Assembly: GCA_943737045.1 (NCBI GenBank)
Contig: CALSFV010000238.1
Coordinates: 434,001 to 498,000, forward strand
Origin: Parapristionchus giblindavisi
Lineage: Eukaryota; Nematoda; Chromadorea; Rhabditida; Diplogasteridae
DNA: 64,000 nucleotides
Reading direction: 5' to 3'
Position 1 is the stretch's first letter, and the number at the start of each line of letters is the position of its first letter. Both the position numbers and the translations under genes were made by a program. Shown here one piece after another: positions 11,032 to 32,461 of this stretch. A model generated the notes under the pieces. The model was given only the letters and a program-made list of their open reading frames with translations, searched no databases and was not told the DNA's origin.

Positions 11032-12144
11032 ATGTCTACTCTATCTAACGATGTTGTTCTTTCCCTCATCAATGAGATGAAAGAGCAAAGAATCGAGGAC
11101 CGAGGAGTCATGAAGCAGTTGATGGAGACTGTGAGTTTGTTGGGTAAGAGAATGGAAGCGGTTGAGGCTAGGAGTAGGGAGAGTGATAGTATGATTGCTC
11201 AGACTCTCCAGTCAATCACATCAACTCTCTCTACTCTCATCAATCAAGTCAGATCTAATCAGAGTCAGCTCACATCTACAATAGCTAACTCTGATGTTAT
11301 CAAGGAAAAAGCTACGAGAGCTGTCTTCGTTGGTGTTCCAGAACAGAGTACGACTGATGACACTAACCGGTATGATCTTGAGTTTATCGATCGAGTGCTC
11401 GAATCAATCAATGATCCTGAGCTATTATCTATACGAGATACCATCTCGTTTCATAGGCATCCTAAAGAGAAGAAGCCTGGTAGCACTCATGATAGAGTGA
11501 TTAAAGTACAATTGCCTAATCATTCACTGCAGGAAAGATTCATCAAGGCAGGTCGGAAGATGAGAGTATGCAGACTATCAGGTTCCCCTCACAGCTACTT
11601 ACGACCCGACTATACGCAGGAGCAGCTTCAATTGGACCGGACACTGCGAAAGGAAGCAGGTATTAAGAACGCTCAGGCAGGGCAACTGGAGTATCTGGTC
11701 AGAGATCTCCAGATTGTACGACTGAGTGTTCCCCGTGCTCTACCCCCTAGATCTAAGGCTGCACTAGAACAGAGCAAAACTAAAGATCAAAGGGGCGGAG
11801 CACCCTTGCCCAATCCGTCTGTTCCATCTATGGATGAATACCCTCCTCTTGCTAACTCTGGTGGACAGCCTAGCTCAGTCTCCGTCACTCGTTCTCGTGG
11901 TACTCTTCGTGGAAGGGGACGTGGTCGTGGTGGTACTACAGCCAGTAATACGACGGGCAGAGATGACTCTCGTAAAAGACAGCGAGGCACCAATGACAAG
12001 CCCTCGCCTGATAAAAAGAAGACTAGATCTAGTCGAAAGGCTGAACAGGTTGTGAAAGTACCATCGAACCATGATACTGAGAATGAGAGTGACGGAATGG
12101 GCGATGATGACCTGAATGGTGATTCCATTCTTTCCGTTCACTAG
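11032..12144 (+). CDS. LINE ORF1 nucleic-acid-binding protein (370 aa)
   Basis: Residues about 1-85 are hydrophilic and heptad-like (NEMKEQRIEDRG, LLGKRMEAVEAR), probably a trimerising coiled coil. Residues about 95-220 contain RAVFVGVPEQ and DRVIKVQLPN, consistent with an RRM-like fold, as in ORF1p of Jockey/CR1 elements. An RG-rich stretch (RGTLRGRGRGRGG) near residue 295 and a Lys/Arg-rich tail would bind RNA. The frame ends at a UAG (12142-12144). The following codons stay open in the same frame and run straight into ORF2, which is unusual. The ATG at 11032 is the first in frame. Confidence 0.75.
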   Translation: MSTLSNDVVLSLINEMKEQRIEDRGVMKQLMETVSLLGKRMEAVEARSRESDSMIAQTLQSITSTLSTLINQVRSNQSQLTSTIANSDVIKEKATRAVFVGVPEQSTTDDTNRYDLEFIDRVLESINDPELLSIRDTISFHRHPKEKKPGSTHDRVIKVQLPNHSLQERFIKAGRKMRVCRLSGSPHSYLRPDYTQEQLQLDRTLRKEAGIKNAQAGQLEYLVRDLQIVRLSVPRALPPRSKAALEQSKTKDQRGGAPLPNPSVPSMDEYPPLANSGGQPSSVSVTRSRGTLRGRGRGRGGTTASNTTGRDDSRKRQRGTNDKPSPDKKKTRSSRKAEQVVKVPSNHDTENESDGMGDDDLNGDSILSVH

Positions 12145-15006
12145 GATTATCATAATCAGGCACATCCATCTGGTGATCTATCTACCTCTTTATCTTTCTC
12201 AACAAATAATTCGCCTAATTGCTCAATCTCTTCTCATATCTCTTCTAACCATATCTCACTTTGTTTACTTAATACTAGGTCAATTGGGCACAAACTCACT
12301 TATCTTGATGATTTCTTCTCCACTATGAACTATTCTATTGTTGCTCTAACAGAAACATGGGCATCCCCTTCTACTATATCTGATTCTATGTTGGCTATGT
12401 CTAGATATTCCATTTTCCGTTGTGATCGTGATTGCAATGGAGGAGAAATAGCACTCTTATCCCATTCTTCTATTCCATCCACGTCTATTTTCTCTCAATC
12501 CTTCTCTTCAATGTGTCAAGCCTTAGGAGCACTGGTATATCTCCCGCAAAATCTCAAAATTTAGATATTTGTTGTCTACCGTAGTCCATCATGCAGATCA
12601 ATCGATTTCTCAAATTGTCTTTCTTTTATTCATGATATCATCTGCAAATCTAATCTCCCAGTTATTATTATGGGAGACTTTAACTGTAAGGAAATCGATT
12701 GGTCCCAAATGGAATCTCACACTTCTGCCAATCATCATTCATCAATTCTTCTATCTTTTGCTCGGTCCCTATCGCTCTTTCAATGTGTACTATCACCTAC
12801 ACGTGGCAACAATATATTAGACCTTGTTCTGACCACTCATCCATCTCTAATCTCTTCTTGTAGAGTACTACCTCCTCTGCCAAAGCTTGATCATTCACTT
12901 GTCTCACTCAACATCAATTCTGCCTTGCCAAAAACACCGCCACGTCTAGTCCGTGACTACAGTAAAACAGATTGGACAGCTGTTCAATGCGCAATAGCCT
13001 CCATTGATTGGTATTCCCTCTTCGCCCATTGCAGTCAAGACGCTGACACTCTCTATTCTATTTTCACTAATTCCATTCACTCTATCATAGATCAATTTAT
13101 TCCGCTCCGCAAACTTCATTCTCATAAATCGCACCTTTCATCCTCAACTTTAAATTTACTCCGCAGAAGCAGAATCCTATATCGAAAGAGGCACAGAATA
13201 GGACTCTCACCTTTTCTCCGCATGAATAAGAGATTTCGACTATCGATAAACAAGACAAGACGTGCACGTGAACGATCACTACTGAACCGACCTAACCTTA
13301 AAGCTTTCTATAGATTTGCGGGTGATAGGATAAAGGACAATCAATCTACTATTGAATCTCTCGCCGGGATTGATGGGACTGCCATTATTACTGATGAGGG
13401 TAAGGCACAAGCATTTGCTGACAGTTTTGCATGCTCATTTAATAACACTTCATATTCTATTCCCGAAAAGTACGATGCACGAACAGATCGGTCTATCGAT
13501 TTCATCGATTTTTCACCCAGATCTATCACAACTGTAATCAAGAAACTACCCAACAGGAATTCAACATCGCCTGACCAGATACCATACATTTTCCTAACTA
13601 ATACATCCCACCAAATTGCTATCCCACTCTCGATATTATTCAATCGTTTCCTACTTTTGTCTCAGTGCCCATCTATCTGGCTGACAGCATATGTTAAACC
13701 AGTATACAAAAGAAAAGGTAAGAAGCACGAATTGTCTAATTATCGTCCGATTAGCCTCACCTGCGCCATTTCAAAAGTTATGGAACGAATTGTATGTAAA
13801 GAAATAACAATTTTCCTATCTAACAATAATCTGATGCCCAATGAACAACATGGATTTCGCATGAAACGTTCATGTAATACCTGTCTAATATCCACTTTTG
13901 ATGAGTGGCACAAATCATTGAACGAGAAGCATTTCATTTCATGTGCATTCATTGATATTTCTAAAGCCTTTGATTGCATCCCACTTAACCTCCTCGCATA
14001 TAAATGCGAAAAGAATGGCATTGGTGGATGTTTTCTTAGATGGATTGTATCTTTCTTAAATGCACGAACACAATCTGTACTTGTTGGTCAGTCACTATCT
14101 CGTCCATTTTCAGTTACTAGCGGAGTGCCCCAAGGTTCAGTTCTTGGTCCACTCTTATTCTCGTTGTACATTAGTGATATCCCTTCTATACTTCCTCTCC
14201 ATTCTCGCTGTGCCATCTACGCAGATGACATTAAGTTGTATACCGTATCTAACACGTCCTTATTGCAAGAATCACTGGATCGCATTAATCAATGGTCTAA
14301 GACATGGGGATTATCCATGTCCCCTACTAAAACAGTTGTTATGCATCTCGGTCGAAATCATCCTGATGTCTCGTTCTTTATCGGTAACTGCACCCTACCA
14401 GTAGTTGACAAAATCAAGGATCTCGGAATAACCTACAACAACAAGCTAGAGTTCAATGATCACATTGAAAATATTGCAACAAAGGCATCAGCACGTTGTG
14501 CGTTTATTCATCGATCGTTTAAGTCCCGTAGTATAAATGTGTATGCCCGTCTCTTTACAACATATGTCCGTCCTATTTTAGAGTACTGCAGTGAACTTTG
14601 GTCTCCTCAATCAATATCCCTTATTGCACGTATCGAGTCCGTCCTTCATCGATTTTCCAGGCTCGTGTTCAGCAAGTGCAATCTGCCATATCGACCATAC
14701 CTGGAGCGCATACAACACCTCAAGCTCCCTTCACTTCACTCCCGTCGAGATCAAAATGACCTCATATTCACGTACAATGTAATCCACTCTCATCTTGACC
14801 TTGATGCCCGTACACTTTTTCTATTCCCTAATCTTACCAACACTTCACGTAGACATAATTTATATCTAAGAACCCACAGATCTCACTCAAAAAAGTTCTC
14901 ATCTTTTCTGACAAATCGTATTGTCCAAAAATGGAATAATCTTGACATAGACATAGTTTGTACCCATAGTGCCAATGTATTTAAGTCTTTTATTCGTAAC
15001 TCATAA
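12145..15006 (+). pseudogene. LINE ORF2 endonuclease-reverse transcriptase, one in-frame UAG
   Basis: The same frame as ORF1 continues without an ATG until 12325. The endonuclease starts before that ATG (CLLNTRSIGHKL, then ALTETWASP) and continues with VVYRSP, MGDFNCKEIDW and a late SLNINSALP region. A UAG at 12562-12564 lies between KI and IFVVYRSP. RT motifs follow in order: NYRPISLTCAISKVMERIV, QHGFRMKRSCN, FIDISKAFDCIP, SGVPQGSVLGPLLFS, CAIYADDIKLY (catalytic YADD near residue 625 of the frame), KTVVMHLG and IKDLGITYNNKLEF. After these comes the C-terminal ILEYCSELWSP region. The stop at 12564 would abolish the endonuclease unless it is read through. Otherwise the frame is intact to 15006. 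Confidence 0.8.
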
Positions 15007-15141
15007 GTATTGTATGCTACGATCAAGTAATCGCAGCCTTCTTTCTTACCTCCTGAATTTATCATATTCTTCAAACGTTTAATTATGAATCTTAAAAATA
15101 CCCTCCGAGGTCAGATAAATTTATTATTATTATTATTATTA

Positions 15142-16212
15142 AATAGTGTTCGCAATGAATAGGCCATTGACAAAGGTTTCGCTCCCTTTAAAGGCACACC
15201 CCCAAGCTAATTTTACTCTCCGCACTGGCCATGCTCTCTTACTTTCTTTGTTTGCGAGAGAGTATTGCAAATGCGGGGAGCCAAATTAGGTTGGGTGTCG
15301 CTTTAAGATACTCACCGCTCCCATGTTATGAGTAGAGATGTATGTCGCGAGTTCTCCATCCTCGGTTCGCAGAGCCACCGTTGGAAGAGTACGCAGGCGA
15401 TCTCTGAAGTGTTACATTTAAATTTATATTATTAATAGATGTACAAGTATAAGTATGAATGCACTTTAAATATATATTTTTTGATTAAATAAGTTAACTA
15501 GCAATGTGCCCTATGGTGTTTCGGCCCTACGTCTACATGCATAATTACAGTTATGCCATTGTTTAGACTGGATATTATTGATTTTGGTCTAATTCACGTT
15601 TCTTTCTGGAATCTATTGCATGGTAGTGACAACCAACAGGACTTCGTGAGCCTTGAATAACGGGTTGTACCTTTAAATTTTTTATTGCATGACGCTCTTC
15701 GAAAACCTTAAGATATTCAATTTACTGTTAATTATTAGTCATGTGTAGTTCAAAATTCACAGTTACACGCATAATTAAAGATATTAAATTAATGACATTA
15801 ATAGATGTACAAGTATAGGTTTGCGCACACTTTATATTTACTTATTTTAGGATTATATTTATTTATTTATTTATTTCTTTATCCATCAGTTAAAATCAAG
15901 AATAATGAATGAATGAAGCAATAAGGGAGTGATGGATATGTATAGATTAGCTATTAATGTGCACTATTGTGTTTCGGCAGCAACGCCTAGAATATTGTTA
16001 AAGGAACATTCCAAGTAAATTTAAGCAAAAGAAGCGAGAGAGTGTGTAAAACAAGGAGAGACATTTATGTGTTTTTTTTTTCGTGATTTTTCATTACTTC
16101 AGTGCGCGGCATATTTTTTAAATATTATAGTTTATCTATATGCATGCAACGACGCATGAAAAATGAATATGATAAAAAAGATGATGATATAAATAATGAC
16201 GCTGTTTATAAG
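15142..16212. repeat. Repeats between the LINE and the 16-kb genes
   Basis: Contains a family D MITE (15188-15306) and two family F repeats (about 15418-15530 and 15780-15960). A phrase CAGGACTTCGTG..AATAACGGGTTG near 15640 recurs near 59600. No gene is seen. Confidence 0.5.
15188..15306. repeat. MITE, family D (good copy)
   Basis: Ends TTTAAAGGCACACCCC and GGGTGTCGCTTTAAGA, pairing inverted, with the loop GAGAGAGTATTGC. It is one of the best copies of the family in the window. Confidence 0.8.
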
Positions 16213-16663
16213 AAAGAAATAAGTGAAAGGTGACTCGGGGCATAATGATAGGACACGCATAAAATTTTGTGGTTCCGGCAAACTGGTGAATGAAAATCTA
16301 ACCGTAACAGTCTAACATCATCGGGGACTTTCCATTCTCGTGACACTTGTGCATATTCTTCCTCTCTGTTTAATTCGCTCAGATAGTACCCTCGTGGTAC
16401 TGGAAAATTCGTCTGAAATAGATAGGAATGTAGGATAATTTGATAACTTCCACGAAAGAACTGCGATTATAATGTTAATATGTTATAGATATATGGAACT
16501 CCTTACCCATCGAATTAGTTAAATCCCCACCATCCCCTTTCCGTGCAGGGCTAGTTAAGATCTCCCCAGATATAATTATACCTTCTTCTAAGATTCGCAC
16601 AGTCCTCAAACTGCCACTGTACCCAAGAACCCTCACCGATATTGCTACATTAGCGACGGACAT
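16213..16663 (-). CDS. Possible two-exon gene, frame uncertain
   Basis: An upstream exon 16507-16663 reads MSVANVAISVRVLGYSGSLR and onward to DGGDLTNSM, ending before GTAAGG. A downstream exon starts at 16412 after CTATTTCAG. Joined by phase it reads DEFSSTTRVLSERIKQRG and stops after about 32 codons. The other open frame of that exon (TNFPVPRGYYLSELNREEEY and onward) has better codon use but does not match the phase of the first exon, and its end runs into a repeat also found at 47640-47780. I do not recognise either protein. Real exons are likely; the gene model is not settled. Confidence 0.3.
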
Positions 16664-16703
16664 CCATCAATCACTTTATGTCCTTATTTTCTTGTTACGT
16701 ATA

Positions 16704-18059
16704 TTATGATGGAATAAAGAAAAAAGAAAAGATGTTTTCACAATTATTTTTTTCCATAATTATGTTTATTACATTCATAAGAAGTTGGCATTGTCTGTCA
16801 GTCATGTAGAAAGTTCTGCACGCATCGTCCATATCTACCTTACCGAACATTTCACCGAACTGAAAAGATATAATCTCTTGATCTGCAAGAAAATTTCGCA
16901 CTCGATCACAAAAATTGAAATACCAACCACTCTGCGGACTCTATGGTCACAGTCTATCTCGAACGAATTGTGAATAGACACAGTTGGTGATGTCATAATG
17001 ATTTCTTCGATGAGACTAGAGAGAACAGAAATATTGTGTTCCTTTGGCGAACGAACCCATAATTTCGGTCTGAAATTGCTATATTACAGGGTTATTAATT
17101 ATTATTAATTATTATTATTATTAGGGTTATTAGGGATTAATTATTGGCACACTGTAAAAAACGGAATATATTTTAAAAAAACGAGTTCCGTTCAAATTTT
17201 TCTCTCCGCTCTGTCGCAGACAAAAAAAGCGAGAGAGCATTGCCAGTGCGGAGAGTTTCAAATTTTCTCGGGGTGTGAAGTTGATTCTCGTAGAAGTTTT
17301 TCAGGTTGAATAAAAATATATATTCAGTACTTTGTAATATGTGTCTAACTGATTTTGCTATGCATACTTCCTGAAATCGTTTTCTTCGACGATAATGACA
17401 TATGTTGGAAAGGACGAACTATCTGAGAAGGATCGAATTCTCGAATGGACAAGGGGTGTGTCGTTGTAGATACGAATGATATTTGCTAGAAGAAGATTAT
17501 TCGGATCACTGCTCAGCCTTCCTGAAAATTTTTACTTTAGAAAAAATAAGAGGATACGTGTTACTTATTTTTTAAATTTCTTTAATGCCTCGAATCGATA
17601 ATTCTTGAACTACGAAAGTATATTTTTCGGGTCGAAAAAAAAAAGAAATTATAAAAAACACCCCTTATGTCGATTCTCTCGCGAACTGCTTAAATGTTTC
17701 AATGTGTTACTCTGTGTGAGGGGGGGGGTTGAAAACAAGTGAATACGTAAATGAACGAATCGCACATTGAAAAATCATGGGTTCATGATCTAATCAATAC
17801 AGTAATTAATCGATATTAATCGATTCCAAACCATTATGTGTGACAGTGTTCAGGAGTTCCTCTCTTCCCTGAGAACCGATCCACTCACACACGGAGCCCA
17901 TTTGTGATGACCTATCAATACTCTGCAAATATATTATCAGAATTGATTTTGAAATTATATTTTTTTCAGTTTTAAATTAAAAAAAAGAAAACGGACTTTT
18001 TGTTGTGTGTGGCCTCGAGAGACCGAACGAAGCGCACCAGCGCTTTTCTTGAACAACAT
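16704..18059 (-). CDS. Unrecognised five-exon gene (about 201 aa)
   Basis: Exons on minus: 18024-18059, 17832-17922, 17368-17521, 16924-17069 and 16704-16882. Phases match at every join and there is no internal stop (606 nt, 201 residues). The start MLFKKSAGALRS follows a TTTCAG acceptor by five bases, so trans-splicing is plausible. Internal segments include SVCEWIGSQGREELL, LANIIRIYNDTPLVHSRIR, PTYVIIVEENDF, ISVLSSLIEEIIMTSPTVS and FQFGEMFGKVDMDDACRTF. The mixture of helices and beta-like strands suggests a soluble intracellular protein. No family is recognised. The last exon could end at an earlier donor (for example GTAAGG near 16845) and continue into the 16.5-kb exons, so the C-terminus is uncertain. 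Confidence 0.5.
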
Positions 18060-18499
18060 AATTCTGAAATTAAAAATAAAACTAATTTTCACCGACGTCG
18101 TGAACAGAATTTTTTTTTAAATTTAAAATCAATTTTATTTTTTTTTTCGATTCCACTCATGGATAAATTAGTATAAAATAGATAAATTAGTTTGAAGTCG
18201 AAGAATAAAAATATGTAGATAAATGTATGTGTAGAATAATGAGAAGTGAACATTTCATCATTTGGCTTTCTCTTTTATGTATTTGTTCTCACTTTATTTC
18301 ATTGAAAGGTTATTCACGTAGCTAGACATGAAGAGAGACGAAGAAGACGTTGTTAAAAGTATGTGTGACCAGTTTAAGAGTGAATGCTTTGCACGCGTTC
18401 GAACTTGGTGCACAACTAATGACGGCTACGTCAAACCCACACAGTGCAACAGAAAAAAAGAGATTGTTATGCGGGAGCGAAAAAGGTTAAAATCACAGC

Positions 18500-18585
18500 G
18501 TTCAAATGATCCGACGTGGAACCGGCGAAATCATGATCCTCAGTCATACTCTCTCACCACTGAGCTATCAAGGCTAACAACGTGA
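18500..18585 (-). repeat. tRNA-derived relic (SINE-like)
   Basis: On minus, GATAGCTCAGTGGTGAGAGAG is a recognisable A box with D-arm. About 30 bases on, GGTTCCACGTCGG is a damaged B box. The acceptor stem does not close, so this is not a working tRNA gene. Confidence 0.45.
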
Positions 18586-18599
18586 TAAATATGTAACGT

Positions 18600-20318
18600 T
18601 AAAGATGGAGACCCTCGAGTTTTTTCGTAACAAGACTGTTCGGGTAGAGTGATAGAGATTTATCACACGAACCGAACGACATATTTCATATTGCGTGCTG
18701 ATATGTTTGAAATTTTATTATGCGCATTGAAAGTACAACTTTACAGGCAAGTAGATAGTGCCTATCCGATTTGCATACTTGACTCTCTCACTTTCCCATT
18801 GTCACTTACGCTAATTTCCATACAATATTAACATTCAATCCCATGTTTATCGTTGCGGGAGTCAGTCATGCCAACTCAAGGGTCTCCTTCTTTAAATGTG
18901 ATAAACGCTTTTACATCGTCACATTTGCCTTACACGCCTACGCCGTCACTTAGAGAAAACTTTACATTTGGATTACGCGCGCTCATGTAGAAAACCCTGA
19001 TGGTCCATGAAATTACGGTAAAAGGTTGCGGTAGTCAATCATTGGCACGGTAGGTTCTTATAGTATCCCCATTGCGATTCAGGGTTTTCCACTTCGGTAA
19101 CAACGCGCTAAAAAAATTACGCCGACGCGCGCGTAAGCCAAATTTACGTAATTGTGACAGCGTTGGCGTGTAATTTTTATTTTTATTTACTTTATCATAC
19201 ATCAAAAATGTCCAATAATGGTTCTAAATAATAATGGTTCAATAATGGTTCATGGTTCCTAGAGATGTCCAATAATGGTTCTAACTCATTTCACCATTTT
19301 CGCTTTTTTCCCATTCTCAGCTCGATTCTCTCGTGACAGGCGTGATATTATGTCAGATTCGGCATGAACTTTTTGCCTATTTCGCCAGTGTCAAATCTGG
19401 CTAGAAAAATCATGCCAATTTTGCACCGATCATTTGTGCCACGTCGGATGCTGACATATATGACACTTGCAATTCTGGCAAAAATATTTCCAATATTTGT
19501 TGCCACTTTTTACAAGTGATTTTCTGGCATGCCATTTATCCTCCTCGATTATTTGTCACATTTGAAGATGTAGAAAACTGCCATTATTTCTTGCGTAATA
19601 TTTGTCGACCTTACTCCACGATTGTAATTGCCAAATTTTCATTCGTCTATTGTGCCATTTCTAATTAGGCTTCTCTGCCATATTTTCACTGTTCAAATTT
19701 GGAGATAATATTTTTATAAAAATGCCAATAATTCACACGTAAAATATGGCACGAAAATTTGCCACATTTGACGTCGTCTAATGTGGCAGAAAAAGTGTCA
19801 AGTCAATATTACAACAACTGCTTATCTTTACCCTTCTTATATGTAATGCTAAATGTGATAAACGCTTTTGCATCGTCACATTTGCCTCACACGCCTACGC
19901 CGTCACTTAGAGAAAACTTTACATTGCGCGGCTTGCGCGCGCGTCGGCGTAATTTTTGAGTGTGCTGTGTCTCAAGTAGAAAACCCTGATGGTCCATGAA
20001 ATTACGGTAAAATGTTACCGTAGTCAAGCATTATTGATCGATGGTACGGTAGCTTCTCATCGTATCTCCATTGCGATTCAGGGTTTTCCACTTGGGTTTT
20101 CCACCCAACGCACTTAAAAATTTGTGCCGACGCGCGCCAAATGTTACGTTTTTTAAGTGACGGCGTTGGCGTGTAATTTTAATTTTAATTTAATTTATCA
20201 TACATCAAAAAGATGCAACGACATTTGCTAGAAAAGTAAATGAGAGCATTTGGGGAAAAGCAACTGTAACGATGCGTTTGCAACGGAATGGTCAAAATCC
20301 GCGCGGAGTTAGCATGTA
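18600..20318. repeat. Repeat-only region with duplicated units
   Basis: Two direct copies of one unit lie at about 18890-19175 and 19850-20185 (GTGATAAACGCTTTT, then ACGCCTACGCCGTCACTTAG). Each carries a nested element of about 115 bp with ends TAGAAAACCCTGATGG and GATTCAGGGTTTTCCAC. Between them, 19340-19850 is rich in TGGCA/TGCCA phrases. No exon can be supported. Confidence 0.5.
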
Positions 20319-20440
20319 TTTAAAGGGGCTGAAACCTTAGTCAACGGTCTCTTCAATAGCCTACGCTCTCTGGTTGTGAGAGAACAGAGAAATAGTGTGC
20401 GCGATGAAGAGACCATTGAGAGAGGTAACGCTCCCTTTAA
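20319..20440. repeat. MITE, family A
   Basis: Palindromic element ending GAGAGAGGTAACGCTCCCTTTAA, with a more diverged left end. Other copies: 24324-24444, 27517-28558 (interrupted) and 30595-30715. Confidence 0.75.
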
Positions 20441-20520
20441 CATTCAGCATGTGATTCTAATAAGAAAATCATTGAGAAAAAAGTTTATTGCTATATTTTC
20501 CCACAAGAGCGTGCAAGGTC

Positions 20521-20526
20521 TTTATT
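20521..20526 (-). promoter_or_regulatory. Poly(A) signal of the 14-exon secreted-protein gene
   Basis: AATAAA on the minus strand, about 52 bp past the stop codon at 20578-20580, in the right orientation and distance for 3' end formation. Confidence 0.6.
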
Positions 20527-20577
20527 TAAGCAGTCGAAAGGCTTAGAAATGTTTATGTAAAATCACATATGAATGAA

Positions 20578-30059
<9,482 letters not shown>

Positions 30060-30594
30060 TGTGTTTGGAATTTTTGCAGTACTGTATTGGTTTGCATGGA
30101 CAAATCAAAATGAAATCATGAATGGAACGTGTTATTGACATTTTGTGAAAAGAATCATGAGAATGTCACCAATCGAATATCACGGAAATGTCATCGAACA
30201 GAAGCGTAATTTTCTGCAATGAAAAACTAACAATAAGAAATAGCCGAAATAGCCTGATTCCGCTGTTAAAGCAACAAGCTGGTTTTTAAACACAAAATAT
30301 AACAATATTATAACTGCAACGTTGGTGAATTATTGAATCCGTTCAGGTGTTAATTTTGGGAATTAGCAACTCATCTATATTTTTCTATATTTTCATGGTC
30401 GAGAGAGAATGATTGAAAGAATGTTCTCAGCAGAAATGCACATCATCTACTTCCACAGGTACAGCAGAAGAGCAATTATACTTTGGAGAATGGAGAGAGC
30501 GGATATGGGAGAAAGCGCAGCTGATTTTGTTATACCATTAGGTCAAGAGGTGCGAATCTGGCTGGGAAAAAGCTACCACTTATCAGGATTAATG

Positions 30595-30715
30595 TTAAAG
30601 GGCATGTAACCTCACTCAATGGTCTCTTCGACGCGCAATGCTTTCTCCTTGTTAGAGAACAGAAAAATAGTGTGCGCAATGAAGAGGCCATTGAGAGAGG
30701 TAACGCTCCCTTTAA
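30595..30715. repeat. MITE, family A
   Basis: Ends TTAAAGGGCATGTAACCTC and GAGGTAACGCTCCCTTTAA. It abuts the hAT-like element at 30726. Confidence 0.8.
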
Positions 30716-30725
30716 TTTCGACTAC

Positions 30726-32461
30726 TAGGGTTGCCGGTTCGAATTCGAATTCGAATTATTCGCACCCCTTTCCCATCTCTCACCCCCTCTCCCCTTTCCC
30801 TTCAAAGAATTCGACACACCTGCCAGACGGAACGAATAGTTCGGGACAGACCGAATTATTCGGTCTCTCTCACTCTCTCGTATCCTTTCTCGACCCTCCC
30901 TCCTCTCCCTCCGCCTCGCCCCCACGTTTGAAGAGATGGCTAATTCCTCTCGCATCTGAGAGCTTAGCAGTCAACAGCAAAGTTGTAGCTCACATCATCC
31001 CCCTTCCGATTCAATTTTGAAAAAGTCGATACGATAACCACGAACAAAATTACGTCCGTTCTACGAATTCAGGGAGAAGTTTGAATTATTCACTATAGCC
31101 ATGTATCTTACTCTATTACTCCGTCTTACTCCACATTGCTTTATCATTCTTTACAGAAGTAATTACACAAAAACAAAAACAAGTAAATGGGAAGAGACAG
31201 TCACGAAGAATAATGCCTATCTACCTAGTCTAATCTGAAATTACAAAAACAAAAACAAGTAAATGGTCAGAGAAAGTCATGAAAAATAATGCCTATCTAC
31301 TCTAGTCTAATCTGTACAACAACAATACGAACAACGAGTAAGCTAGGCTTCGGCGTCACTCGACTCGCTTTCCTCTACGTCCAGAGTGATATCGATCTTG
31401 TTTCCATTCGCATCGACCTCGTCTTCTTCTCTCTCGTCTTCCATCTCTCGCTCCTCCTCTTCCTCTAGCTCTCCCATCACCTCCTCCTCTAAGCGGAAGT
31501 CCTTCTGCTTGACGATCACTCGCTCAGATCCTATCTATGACTCAGACTATGGAGATCAGAGAGAGAGCAGTGACGAAAAGCGAAATGTGCACGAAAACAC
31601 TTGGGAAAACGATCATAACGTAGCTCAAAGTTTATATTTTGACTTGATTTTTTTTGCCTGGAACTTCGCCAACATCAGCTATCGAATGAGCCTAAACATG
31701 GATAGATTCGGAGAGGATATTCATCACGTAAATATCTGACTGACCTACTCGTGATCAGCTCAAAATCTGGTATAAAATGCCCGCTGAGTTATCATCTGTT
31801 ACATTTTAAAATATCGGACTGACATACTCGTGATCAGCACAACATTTGTCATAAAATGGCAGCTGAGTTCCCATCTGATACATTTTGAAATATTGTTCAT
31901 TTCAATATTTTGAAATGTTATTGTTCAGATTAGACTAGAGTAGATATGCATTTTTTTCGTGACTTTCTCTTCCCATTTACTTGTTTTTGTTTTTGTGTAA
32001 TTACTTCTGTAAAGAATGATAAGGCAATGTGGAGTAAGACCGAGTAATGGAATAAGATTCATGGCTACAGTGAATAATTCAAATTTCTCCCTGAATTCGT
32101 AGAACGGATGTCATTTTGTTCGTGGTTATCGTATCGACTTTTTCAAAATTGAATCGGAAGGGGGATGATGTGAGCTACAACTTTGCTGTTGACTGCTAAG
32201 CTCTCAGATGCGAGAGGAATTAGCCATCTCTTCAAACGTGGGGGCGAGGCGGAGGGAGAGAAGGGAGGGTCGAGAAAGGATACGAGAGAGTGAGAGAGAC
32301 CGAATAATTCGGTCTGTCCCGAACTATTCGTTCCGTCTGGCAGGTGTGTCGAATTCTTCGAAGGGAAGGGGAGAGAGGGCCCGTCTCAAACGAATTGCCG
32401 AGAGAGAAGGGAAGCGACTGACAAGGGGCACGAATTATTCGCCCTCGTTCCTGCAACCCTA
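30726..32461. mobile_element. hAT-like foldback element carrying a coding exon
   Basis: Termini TAGGGTTGC and GCAACCCTA are flanked by the perfect 8-bp repeat TCGACTAC (30718-30725, 32462-32469), as for hAT elements. Arms of about 550-600 bp (30726-31330 and 31920-32461) are inverted copies. The unpaired middle, 31330-31910, holds an acidic coding exon (31343-31538) and a tandem pair of about 75 bp (CTGACCTACTCGTGATCAGC). No transposase is present, so it is non-autonomous. The middle looks like captured host sequence. Confidence 0.85.
31343..31538 (-). pseudogene. Acidic terminal exon inside the hAT-like element
   Basis: On minus, after a CATAG or GATAG acceptor, the frame reads SERVIVKQKDFRLEEEV, then a run of Glu/Asp/Arg, then DANGNKIDITLDVEESESSD and a TAG at 31343-31345. 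Codon use is coding-like, with strong G/C third positions, unlike the flanking arms. It resembles the acidic C-terminal tail of a nuclear protein, but I cannot name it. No upstream exon was found in the element. It is probably a captured gene piece; whether it is expressed is unknown. Confidence 0.5.

Larger units (their letters stand above)
10560..15141 (+). mobile_element. Nearly complete non-LTR retrotransposon (LINE, Jockey/CR1-like group)
   Basis: The element has ORF1 (11032-12144), an endonuclease/reverse-transcriptase frame to 15006, a short 3' UTR and an ATT-repeat tail (15118-15141) in place of poly(A). The 5' boundary is uncertain; no clear target duplication can be placed. RT motif style (SGVPQGSVLGP, YADD) and the apurinic-like endonuclease place it in the Jockey/CR1/L2 group (family knowledge; exact clade inferred). 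It looks young, because the coding region is open apart from two UAG codons. Different, truncated LINE pieces occur at 47800-49040 and as tails near 37638 and 56065. Confidence 0.85.

Noticed and set aside
31386..31739. Plus-strand serine-rich frame (SSSSLSSSISRSSSSSSS)
   Set aside because: It is the antisense of the acidic GAG/GAA-rich exon, whose minus-strand reading has the better codon pattern and a terminal stop.
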